A DNA stretch of 6,226 nt, taken from contig CAJKMT010000064.1 in NCBI GenBank assembly GCA_905201055.1, positions 1-6,226 of the forward strand, written 5' to 3'. The DNA is from an uncultured Sutterella sp. GTDB taxonomy: Bacteria > Pseudomonadota > Gammaproteobacteria > Burkholderiales > Burkholderiaceae_F. Under the pieces are notes generated by a model, which did not search any database, was not told the origin of the DNA, and was given only the letters and a program-made list of their open reading frames with translations. A program made the translations under genes and the position numbers. This document shows, in pieces, positions 1 to 6,171 of the stretch. How positions within the stretch are numbered: position 1 is the stretch's first letter; each line of letters begins with the position of its first letter.

Positions 1-1
1 C

Positions 2-1021
2 TGGTATGACGGGGAAAGCTTAGCCCGTCACGGCAATATCGTGGTGGTCGGTGTGAATTTCCGCATCGGCGCACTGGGCTTTTTGTATCACCCGGCGCTC
101 AACACCGACAATCTTTCCATTCTCGATCAAATCGAGGCGCTTCGCTGGATTCAGAAAAACATTGAAGCCTTTGGCGGCGATCCCACCAAGGTCACGGTTT
201 TCGGACAATCGGCCGGAGGCAATGCGATCGCGCACATGATCGCCTTGCCTGAAACCGAAGGGCTTTTCCAAAACGCCATTTTGCAAAGTCCCTCCATTGG
301 CCGCGGCAACCACACCCAGGCCGATGCGATTCGTATCGCCGAATGTCACTTCAAACACTTAGGTCTTGACCCGAAGGATCCTCAATTCAGAGAAAAGATC
401 AACGCAAAGTCCATGGAGGAAATCTTGCGCGCGACGGATGCGGTCTTTGCCGAAATGGGTCGGGAATTTGCCGGCATGCTCTTTAAACCGGTTAAAGACG
501 AATGGGCGAGCCCGGAAGCCACGGCCGAAGCGGCCGCTAAGGAAGCGATCCGACGCAATCTCAATGTGGTGTTGGGCACCACGGCCGATGAAATGCACGC
601 TTTCGTGCAACCCAAGAACGCTGAAGAAGAAAAGGCTATTCGCGAGGGACAGTACCTTCGTTACGACCATCCTGATGATCTTTTCATGCGCCTGACCTCA
701 GCCGGCAACCGCAACACCTGGAAGTATCGCTTCATCTGGAAAGCCCCCAAGTCGAAATTTGATTCCTGCCACACACTGGAGTTGCCCTTTGTGTTCGGAA
801 CACTTGGGGCCTGGGCCGAGGCGCCGATGCTGGCCGGCGCGGGTCACGAAGAAATGCAGCGCCTGTCTGAGACCATGCAGGACGCCTGGTGTCAATTCTT
901 TAACCACGGCTCGTTCGAAGAAACCTACTGGCCTCGGTTTAACGAAAAAACAGCAATCCACAAAATCTTTGACAACCACGACAACCCTTGTCAGAGCGTA
1001 GTATTCACTCGCCCCGAATAG
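2..1021 (+). CDS. Type B carboxylesterase (carboxylesterase/lipase family), 5' end outside the window
   Basis: An alpha/beta-hydrolase of the type B carboxylesterase family (relatives: para-nitrobenzyl esterase, cholinesterases), which hydrolyses carboxylic esters. The frame is open from base 2, so the gene begins outside the window; the GTG at 41 is internal, because the codons before it read as family sequence (WYDGESLARHGN, then IVVVGVNFR). All three catalytic residues are visible: nucleophile Ser in GQSAGG (codon 209-211), the acid Glu in GTTADEM (590-592) and His in CHTLELPFVFG (770-772), the last matching the usual HxxELPFVFG block. About 339 residues are present against roughly 490 in the family. 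The missing part includes the oxyanion-hole HGG, expected just upstream, and any signal peptide, so cellular location cannot be told. It ends 6 bases before the carrier gene and is almost surely co-transcribed with it. The family call is very secure; the substrate is unknown. Confidence 0.95.
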   Translation, partial: WYDGESLARHGNIVVVGVNFRIGALGFLYHPALNTDNLSILDQIEALRWIQKNIEAFGGDPTKVTVFGQSAGGNAIAHMIALPETEGLFQNAILQSPSIGRGNHTQADAIRIAECHFKHLGLDPKDPQFREKINAKSMEEILRATDAVFAEMGREFAGMLFKPVKDEWASPEATAEAAAKEAIRRNLNVVLGTTADEMHAFVQPKNAEEEKAIREGQYLRYDHPDDLFMRLTSAGNRNTWKYRFIWKAPKSKFDSCHTLELPFVFGTLGAWAEAPMLAGAGHEEMQRLSETMQDAWCQFFNHGSFEETYWPRFNEKTAIHKIFDNHDNPCQSVVFTRPE

Positions 1022-1024
1022 GAG
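1020..1024 (+). promoter_or_regulatory. Shine-Dalgarno of the carrier gene, two possible start codons
   Basis: AGGAG overlaps the stop codon of the esterase. It lies 3 bases before the ATG at 1028 and 6 bases before the directly following ATG at 1031. The second spacing is closer to the usual optimum, so translation may begin mainly at 1031. The difference is one methionine. Confidence 0.7.
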
Positions 1025-1027
1025 ACG

Positions 1028-2431
1028 ATGATGACTGAAAAGAAAGAAACTTTCACTGAAAAAGTGTGTCGTTTTAGTGTTCCGCACGTGCTCATCTTGA
1101 TTTTGCTGATCATTTTGATCTGCTGCGGTCTCACCTACATTGTGCCGGCCGGTCTCTACGATATTGACCCGCAGACCGGATTTGTGGTCGCCAACTCCTT
1201 CCACTATGTTGAGAGCTCACCGATCAGCCCTTGGCGTGCCCTGGTTGAAGTCACCAATGGCGTTGCCAGTCAAGGGGTGATCTTTGCTCTGCTCTTTATC
1301 ATGGGTGGCTTAATCTATGTGGTGATTGAGTCGGGCGCCATCACCTCGCTCATTAACTACTCAGTCTATCGGCTCGAAGACAAAAGCATCACGGTTCTCG
1401 TGCCTGCGATCGTCGTTTTGATGTCTGTGATCGGAGCTTTGGCCGGCCAAGACTCTCTGGTCACTTTCGTGCTGGTCGGATTGGTGCTCGTCAAAAAGCT
1501 GCGCCTTGACAAAATCGCAGCCATGTCGATTTTTTACCTCTCCTACATTACCGGTCAGGCCGCAGGTCCCACCGTCGCCATTATTCTTATGGCCCAAGAA
1601 ACGGCAGGGCTTCCTCCGATGTCCGGCACCGGCGCGCGCCTCATTGTGTGGGCGGCGCTCACGCTTTTGTGCGTCTTCTGGACCACTCGCTACTGCTTAA
1701 AGATCAGCCGCGATCCTTCCCGAAGCATCTTAGGTTACGTGGAAAGCCCTGATGCCACAGATAGCTCAAACAAAACAGTCCCGACCTTGGGCGCTCGCGA
1801 AATCGTGACCGTACTTTGCATGCTGGTGCCTTTTGCCATTTACGCCTATGGCGCCGCCGCATACAGCTGGGGCTTCCCAACTTTGATCGCTTTTGCCATG
1901 GTGGCGGTGATCGTTGTGGGTATTGCCAATCGCACCAATCCCAATGAATTGGCGGTGACGTTCTTAAAAGGGGCCTCCGCCATGGGAGGCATCTGTCTGA
2001 TGATCGGTTTTGCCAAAGTGGTGGGCATTGTGCTGACCGACGGTAAAATCCTGCACACGATTGCTTACGCCGCGGTGACCGTGATCGGCGGATTGGGAGA
2101 TGCGTTTGTCTCCACCGGTATTTTCATCTTCACGACGACCTTTAACCTTTTAATTCCGTCCGGTCCCGCCAAGGTGCCGATGCTCATTCCGCTTTTTATC
2201 CCGGTCGCAGACGTTTTGGGCATCACGCGTCAAGTGCTCTGCCTTGCGTTCCAGTTGGGCGACGGTTTGACGAACTTTGTGACGCCGGTCTCCGCGGTTC
2301 TCGCCGCTGCGCTGTCGATGACCGGAGTCGACATTCGTCAATGGTGGCGCTATGTGCTCCCCTACACCGGCTGCACATTCATCATCGCCATCGTGGCATT
2401 AACTGTTCTGCAATCAATCGGTTGGAACTAG
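1028..2431 (+). CDS. YfcC/DcuC-family membrane carrier (C4-dicarboxylate or basic amino acid type)
   Basis: A polytopic inner-membrane transporter of the YfcC branch of the DcuC/ArsB-like families, 467 residues, about the usual length. Hydrophobic segments lie near residues 18-40, 83-100, 121-156, 165-190, 203-219, 258-300, 315-335, 345-372, 383-396, 403-430 and 446-465, giving roughly 11-13 membrane passes. Family landmarks are the first helix ending in TYIVPAGLYD (36-45), NLLIPSGPAKVP (373-384) and RQVLCLAFQLGDGLTNFVTP (401-420), which match the conserved IPSG and GDGxTNxxxP re-entrant regions of YfcC proteins. The substrate is not settled for this family; automatic names such as C4-dicarboxylate anaerobic carrier should be read loosely. 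It follows the esterase by 6 bases and is followed by a strong terminator, so the two form a transcription unit that may take up or export the acid or ester handled by the esterase (inference). Confidence 0.9.
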   Translation: MMTEKKETFTEKVCRFSVPHVLILILLIILICCGLTYIVPAGLYDIDPQTGFVVANSFHYVESSPISPWRALVEVTNGVASQGVIFALLFIMGGLIYVVIESGAITSLINYSVYRLEDKSITVLVPAIVVLMSVIGALAGQDSLVTFVLVGLVLVKKLRLDKIAAMSIFYLSYITGQAAGPTVAIILMAQETAGLPPMSGTGARLIVWAALTLLCVFWTTRYCLKISRDPSRSILGYVESPDATDSSNKTVPTLGAREIVTVLCMLVPFAIYAYGAAAYSWGFPTLIAFAMVAVIVVGIANRTNPNELAVTFLKGASAMGGICLMIGFAKVVGIVLTDGKILHTIAYAAVTVIGGLGDAFVSTGIFIFTTTFNLLIPSGPAKVPMLIPLFIPVADVLGITRQVLCLAFQLGDGLTNFVTPVSAVLAAALSMTGVDIRQWWRYVLPYTGCTFIIAIVALTVLQSIGWN

Positions 2432-2454
2432 CGTTTTCTGATTGATTAAGAAGG

Positions 2455-2498
2455 ACTGACGGGCGGATTCTCCTTTCTTCGCCCGTCAGTTTTTTTCT
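2455..2498 (+). terminator. Rho-independent terminator of the esterase-carrier operon
   Basis: A perfect GC-rich stem, CTGACGGGCG (2456-2465) with CGCCCGTCAG (2480-2489), is extended by an A-T pair at 2455/2490. The loop has 14 bases and a run of seven T follows (2490-2496). It starts 24 bases after the carrier stop codon and separates the metabolic operon from the next gene pair. Confidence 0.93.
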
Positions 2499-2567
2499 CG
2501 ACTTGTCTTAATGCGCACGGTCCCTCTGTCGGCATCTTTCATATCCTGAAGCCACAGTTTTTAATCT
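2499..2567 (+). other. Intergenic leader before the unknown gene; promoter expected, none clear
   Basis: This stretch between the terminator and the palindrome must hold the promoter of the following two-gene unit. AT-rich hexamers such as CATATC (near 2540) and TTTAAT (near 2560) could be -10 elements, but I find no convincing -35 box at the right spacing. Only the presence of a promoter somewhere here is likely; its position is not supported. Confidence 0.35.
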
Positions 2568-2585
2568 GCTCCTGAATTCAGGAGC
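2568..2585. promoter_or_regulatory. 18-base perfect palindrome covering the Shine-Dalgarno; operator or RBS-masking hairpin
   Basis: GCTCCTGAATTCAGGAGC is its own reverse complement over all 18 bases. Its right half holds the AGGAG Shine-Dalgarno (2580-2584), 8 bases from the ATG at 2593. Its left half holds CTCCT, which pairs with it. As DNA it is an ideal site for a homodimeric repressor, and the WYL regulator encoded next in the operon is the obvious candidate (inference). As RNA it folds into a 7-bp stem with an AAUU loop that would hide the ribosome binding site. Both readings point to tight control of the downstream gene. Confidence 0.75.
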
Positions 2586-2592
2586 TTGCCCA

Positions 2593-3438
2593 ATGAGAAA
2601 ATATCCTTACTACCTCTATGTTTTTAAAAGCACCTTTAATGTCGGTCCCGATCTCTTAAGAACAATCCGCCGCGCCACACCGGAAGACACATACTGGTAC
2701 AAAAAGACGCAGATTGCTCATGTCAACGGTTATGGGCCGCAGCTTTATGAGTACAGCTTAAAAAAACGTTGGCCCGAAACAGAAAAAGAGCGTAAAAGAA
2801 TTCGCTTAGGGCGTGTTTTGGATCTTGAAAACGGTACCAAAATCATTTTCCACAAGACAAGTACCTGGCGAATCGAATTTTTAGACGCTGCCGGCAAAGT
2901 GATTGACCGCTGCAAAAGAAATGACTCGTACGAAACGAAGTTATTGAAGATTAAACACTTTATCGAAGAGTCCTACCCTCATTACAAAGAGAGCAACACC
3001 GCCGACCGAATTGCCACCACGATTTTGGGCGGATTCGGCAAAGTCTGGCTTGAGTTTGTGGATATCAGCAAAAAGTATTTGGAGCCCCTGTGCAGTCAAA
3101 ACGAAACCCCGGCACTTTTCTGGGACCTTCAGTATCGGCTCTTCGCCTACGATGAAGAGCTTCCGTATTACCTCGATAAAAATACGAGCATCTGCTACAG
3201 AGTTTTTTCTCAGTACACCTTTGACTGGGATTATTTTCAGAATCAGGCAAACGGTAATTGGCTGTTCCTGCACAGTCACAAACGCGATGCCAATCTCAAA
3301 TTGAGAAAGATCACCCATACAGACTCTTTGGATATGGCGTCTATCGGCGCATTGGAAGTCATTTTCAAAACACCTTTAGTCACACCGCAAGGATGCTATT
3401 GTTGGAAAAAACTTAACGCTCGGTCTGATTTCGTTTAG
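2593..3438 (+). CDS. Hypothetical protein, 281 residues, aromatic-rich; first gene of a unit with a WYL regulator
   Basis: I do not recognise this family. The ATG at 2593 follows AGGAG by 8 bases, and the frame fills the space up to the regulator, so the gene is real. The protein looks soluble: there is no signal peptide and no membrane segment. It is rich in aromatic residues (21 Tyr, 15 Phe, 8 Trp, about 16 percent). A basic stretch lies near residues 57-74 (KKRW, then EKERKRIRLGR), followed by a probable beta-rich segment near 74-107 (GTKIIFHKTSTWRIEFLDAAG). A second part, about 140-230, holds the dense aromatic cluster ALFWDLQYRLFAYDEELPYY. Five cysteines are scattered without a clear zinc motif, although two lie close together near the C-terminus (GCYCW, 267-271). 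It ends 26 bases before the regulator, so the pair is probably co-expressed. Small effector, sensor or ligand partner of the regulator are all possible; none is shown. Confidence 0.85.
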   Translation: MRKYPYYLYVFKSTFNVGPDLLRTIRRATPEDTYWYKKTQIAHVNGYGPQLYEYSLKKRWPETEKERKRIRLGRVLDLENGTKIIFHKTSTWRIEFLDAAGKVIDRCKRNDSYETKLLKIKHFIEESYPHYKESNTADRIATTILGGFGKVWLEFVDISKKYLEPLCSQNETPALFWDLQYRLFAYDEELPYYLDKNTSICYRVFSQYTFDWDYFQNQANGNWLFLHSHKRDANLKLRKITHTDSLDMASIGALEVIFKTPLVTPQGCYCWKKLNARSDFV

Positions 3439-3441
3439 CAT

Positions 3442-3466
3442 ATAGTGCTAAAGGAGAAGGCACTAT
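3442..3466 (+). promoter_or_regulatory. Stem-loop presenting the ribosome binding site and start codon of the WYL gene
   Basis: ATAGTGC (3442-3448) pairs perfectly with GCACTAT (3460-3466). The 11-base loop contains the AGGAG Shine-Dalgarno (3452-3456), and the stem takes in the first two bases of the ATG at 3465. It could tune translation of the regulator, or serve as a half-site pair for autoregulation. The stem is AU-rich and short, so the effect may be mild. Confidence 0.45.
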
Positions 3467-4460
3467 GGCAAGAACCAGTAAGGGAATCTCTCAGGCGTTA
3501 ATTTATCTGGAAATCATCAAACGTCTTCCGAGGCACTACATCACGTCAACGGAAATTATGCAAAGTCTTGAGGCTGCCGGCATTAAAATCGAGACCCTGA
3601 CTTTGCAGCGTTATCTTAAAGAACTCTCCGAGGCTGAGAACAGTCCCATTGAGCGCGACAGCCGCTCGCGTCCCTTTGGTTATCGATTGGCGACAACAGG
3701 CAGCGCATTTAATTTTCTGGCTCCATCTCCCACCGAGTCTCTTTTGTTAAAACTTGTGCAGGAATATCTGAAGTTTCAGCTGCCGGGCAGAATCGCCAGA
3801 ACATTGGATCCTTTCTTCCGAGCCGCTCAGGAGCAATTTGACACCCCGTTGGGCCATGTGACCAAAGAACGACATTGGCTCGACAAAGTCGCTTTCGTTT
3901 CCGACACCTTACCTCGCATACCGCCCAAAGTGCTGCCAAGAATCTTTGAAGATGTCACAAACGCCCTTTATGAAGAAAAAAAGATTGCCGTTAAGTATAG
4001 AAACGCCAAGGGTGAAGAGATTGAGGCAGTGGTAAGTCCTTTAGGGATGGTTCAGCAAGACGGCCGCCTTTATCTTGTCTGTCAATTTGACGGACACGAT
4101 AATTTCCGCCATTTGGCTTTGCATCGCCTTGAAACTGTTAAGCAGCTCACCGATAATGCGCGGGCCGTCCGAGGCTTTAAAGTAAAGGACTACATTAAGT
4201 CCAAGCACTTTAATTACACGGGTGATGAAACCCGAACCGTGCATCTGACGCTGGATTTTAAAAATCCCAACAGCAAAATGTACTGGGAAGAGTCCCCGCT
4301 TAATAAGACTCAAATGATCACGGAACCTGAGCCCGGACTTTTCAGGCTTGAGGCAGACATTATCGACAGCATGCTGCTCGATGCCTGGATTAAAACCTGG
4401 GAAGAGATAGCGCAAATCGTGCGTGTCACGAAAGAAAAACTTCCGACCGCTCTGAAGTAA
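3465..4460 (+). CDS. WYL-domain transcription regulator (winged helix-turn-helix, WYL, WCX)
   Basis: A 331-residue cytoplasmic DNA-binding regulator of the WYL family. A winged helix-turn-helix lies at about residues 10-75, with YITSTEIMQSLEAAG and TLTLQRYLKELSE as likely helices. A helical linker follows (88-165). The WYL domain spans about 165-230 (KIAVKYRNAKGEEI, SPLGMVQQDGRLYLVCQFD, HLALHRLETVKQL). A WCX-type C-terminal domain covers about 255-325, ending in LLDAWIKTWEEIAQIVRV. The signature reads L-Y-L (202-204) instead of W-Y-L, a tolerated variation, and the HR pair (220-221) of the ligand pocket is kept. Characterised relatives bind nucleic acid or nucleotide ligands through the WYL domain, and several (BrxR, CapW) repress anti-phage systems. 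The start follows AGGAG by 8 bases. It is likely to regulate its own unit and perhaps the convergent nuclease-helicase gene (inference). Confidence 0.93.
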   Translation: MARTSKGISQALIYLEIIKRLPRHYITSTEIMQSLEAAGIKIETLTLQRYLKELSEAENSPIERDSRSRPFGYRLATTGSAFNFLAPSPTESLLLKLVQEYLKFQLPGRIARTLDPFFRAAQEQFDTPLGHVTKERHWLDKVAFVSDTLPRIPPKVLPRIFEDVTNALYEEKKIAVKYRNAKGEEIEAVVSPLGMVQQDGRLYLVCQFDGHDNFRHLALHRLETVKQLTDNARAVRGFKVKDYIKSKHFNYTGDETRTVHLTLDFKNPNSKMYWEESPLNKTQMITEPEPGLFRLEADIIDSMLLDAWIKTWEEIAQIVRVTKEKLPTALK

Positions 4461-4472
4461 TTCTTAAATTTT

Positions 4473-4511
4473 GCTGCTCGCCTTTTTCTTAAAGGCGAGC
4501 GGCTAATTTTT
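4473..4511 (+). terminator. Rho-independent terminator of the WYL unit, overlapping the end of the opposite gene
   Basis: GCTCGCCTTT (4476-4485) pairs with AAAGGCGAGC (4491-4500) around a TTCTT loop. A G-T wobble and two further pairs lengthen it to 13 bp (4473-4503). TAATTTTT follows on the + strand. On the - strand the following bases are AAAATTTAAG, a poor U-tract, so it should work mainly for the WYL gene. Its 3' arm encodes the last residues of the NERD-helicase protein, whose stop codon lies at the loop edge. Confidence 0.85.
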
Positions 4512-6090
4512 GGGCAAAGCGCTCTGATAAGACCAGCGTCAGGCTCATTGAGGCACGCGTCATTCCAAGGTACAGCAACGATGCCGCCGTATCATCAAAG
4601 TCTTCAAAATCCACTTCTGTCAGAATCACACACGGCGCCTGCAATCCTTTAAAACGGCGAACGGTGTCATTAAATAACGAACCGTTGCTGAAAAGCTGTC
4701 TGCCGTTTTTGAATTCCGATAGCGGCTGCTTTAACGTGTATTTCTTGGTCCCCAGGGTCGGAGAGCAGAGAATATCGGAAGAGCGCAAGCCTTTCATACT
4801 CAAAATGGCGATCTGATCATCGGAAAAGCCAGCTCGGCGCGCCTCATCCACGGCCGCTCTTGTTTCTTTCAGAAGAGATGCCGGACCATCATATGTGCGA
4901 AATGAGGGGACTTCTCCTTCAAAAGGACTTTGGGAAACTATCGCACCTTTTATCACTCCCAGTTCATTGATGACGCGGGCTATATTTTTCGGCACGCGCG
5001 CGGTCTCGTCCGAAGTGACTTTGACCGACTCGGAAAATTCAATTTTTTGAGCATTGCCGATATTTGGATCGGATAACACATAGAAAGTGCCGCTTTCAGA
5101 CAAAGCGTTCGTCAGCGCGACAATCCACTCTGTTTTCAGATCCTGCGCATCGTCCACCACAATGCAGTCAACCGCATACTTTTCACTTTGCAACTGCAAA
5201 ACAAAACTCTTCGCCAATTCATCAAAGTAGCGGGGCAGATCTTGAGCGTTGAGCTCTGCCGGGCTTGTCGCCTGTGTTTGATCCAAGGCCAACTCATGGA
5301 ATGTGCCGATAAAATCCACATGCTGATTGATAGGATGACGCTGCAGTCTCTGAACAATATTGCGGGTGAAGTTGATGTACCAGGCCGAGCGCTTTTCATG
5401 AGCAGCTTTTTCCAAAAGAGCCAAAGCAAGCTGGGTCTTTCCAGCGCCGGCCGGCGCCATCACCTCCACCACCGCGATAGGCGACTCAATCCGTGGGACC
5501 CAAGTGGCCAGCCCCGATGAAAGCTCCCGCGAGCGCACATCGAGCGTATCTGAAATAGAACTTAAACTTTGACGAACCACACAGTGGTTTTGCAGAAATT
5601 CAACAATCTGTTCCTTGGGGATATCGCCCGTTCTTATCAGTCGGTCACAATCCCGAATGATTCGGCACAAATCGGAAAAGCTCTCGCAGTCAATAACACG
5701 GTTGCGGTCAATACCGATTCCCTCTCCTTCAAGGTGGCCTGTGGGCAGCACCAAAAAGGAACGAATCGTCAGGTTCTTCCCAAGACCTGCCAGACGAGAG
5801 CGGGCTATAGCACTTTGCTTTCCCAATTGCTTGGCCACATCGGTTTGTTTGCCGTCAGAATAGTCACGAACAAAGCGACCTTTGTCATCGGCTTGAAGGT
5901 CCCCTGCTTTCACTTCCAAAACCACGATCACGCCGGTCGGCGTCACAACCACTGTATCCAACTCTGAATTACGACCCTTGTCGGCAATATCCACGTTGGC
6001 AATGACACTGAACTCGGCGGGCAGCTCTTTGAGTTTTCGGGCAACCATCGCCTCGGCTACTTCGCCGTATTTTGTTTTGTCTTCCGTCAT
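4489..6090 (-). CDS. NERD nuclease-domain / UvrD-like superfamily 1 helicase fusion protein
   Basis: A predicted nuclease-ATPase of 533 residues. The start at 6090 is preferred because GGAG precedes it by 7 bases; an in-frame ATG at 6132 would add 14 residues but has no Shine-Dalgarno. Residues 1-110 are a NERD (nuclease-related, restriction-endonuclease-like) domain with the expected acidic set: GE (9-10), Asp45 in ELDTVVV, Glu59 and Lys61 in LEVKAG, and a Gln-containing helix (88-92). From about 205 comes a superfamily 1 motor: Walker A APAGAGKT (212-219), motif II VVDDAQDL (311-318), motif III-like SDPN, motif IV ARVPKNI with Arg365, motif V RFKGLQAP, and motif VI LGMTRA with Arg512. Motif II reads DDAQD where UvrD proteins have DEAQD. 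The core is compact, with little room for the usual 1B and 2B insertions. It likely acts on DNA or RNA in the cytoplasm. NERD-helicase fusions include phage-defence enzymes (Nhi type), but a repair role is also possible. Confidence 0.9.
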   Translation of the reverse strand: MTEDKTKYGEVAEAMVARKLKELPAEFSVIANVDIADKGRNSELDTVVVTPTGVIVVLEVKAGDLQADDKGRFVRDYSDGKQTDVAKQLGKQSAIARSRLAGLGKNLTIRSFLVLPTGHLEGEGIGIDRNRVIDCESFSDLCRIIRDCDRLIRTGDIPKEQIVEFLQNHCVVRQSLSSISDTLDVRSRELSSGLATWVPRIESPIAVVEVMAPAGAGKTQLALALLEKAAHEKRSAWYINFTRNIVQRLQRHPINQHVDFIGTFHELALDQTQATSPAELNAQDLPRYFDELAKSFVLQLQSEKYAVDCIVVDDAQDLKTEWIVALTNALSESGTFYVLSDPNIGNAQKIEFSESVKVTSDETARVPKNIARVINELGVIKGAIVSQSPFEGEVPSFRTYDGPASLLKETRAAVDEARRAGFSDDQIAILSMKGLRSSDILCSPTLGTKKYTLKQPLSEFKNGRQLFSNGSLFNDTVRRFKGLQAPCVILTEVDFEDFDDTAASLLYLGMTRASMSLTLVLSERFAQKLAARL

Positions 6091-6095
6091 ACACT

Positions 6096-6101
6096 CTCTC
6101 C
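6096..6101 (-). promoter_or_regulatory. Shine-Dalgarno deciding the NERD-helicase start
   Basis: GGAGAG read on the - strand. GGAG ends 7 bases before the ATG at 6090-6088. The alternative upstream ATG at 6132-6130 is preceded by ACTTTAAG without any purine-rich match, so 6090 is the better start. Confidence 0.75.
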
Positions 6102-6171
6102 GACAATCGCCTTTTTTATCAGCTCTATACATCTTAAAGTGATGTGTCTTTCTTTATTCTTTGTGTTGAAA

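Noticed and set aside
41..43. GTG as a true start of the esterase
   Set aside because: The codons upstream to the window edge match the family (YDGESLARHGN), so the frame simply continues past the edge.
698..1204. 168-codon open frame on the - strand across the esterase end and the carrier start
   Set aside because: It lies opposite two well-supported family members and spans their junction. Its translation looks like a reverse-strand shadow and there is no ribosome binding site of note.
2412..2447. Inverted repeat AATCAATC / GATTGATT spanning the carrier stop codon
   Set aside because: Only 8 bp, AT-rich and separated by 20 bases, with the strong terminator immediately after it. Probably chance.
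5569..5967. 132-codon open frame on the + strand inside the NERD-helicase gene
   Set aside because: Fully antisense to the conserved NERD domain, with no recognisable domain; a shadow frame.
6130..6132. Upstream ATG as start of the NERD-helicase protein
   Set aside because: No Shine-Dalgarno before it, whereas the ATG at 6090 has GGAG at 7 bases; the extra residues add nothing to the NERD fold.
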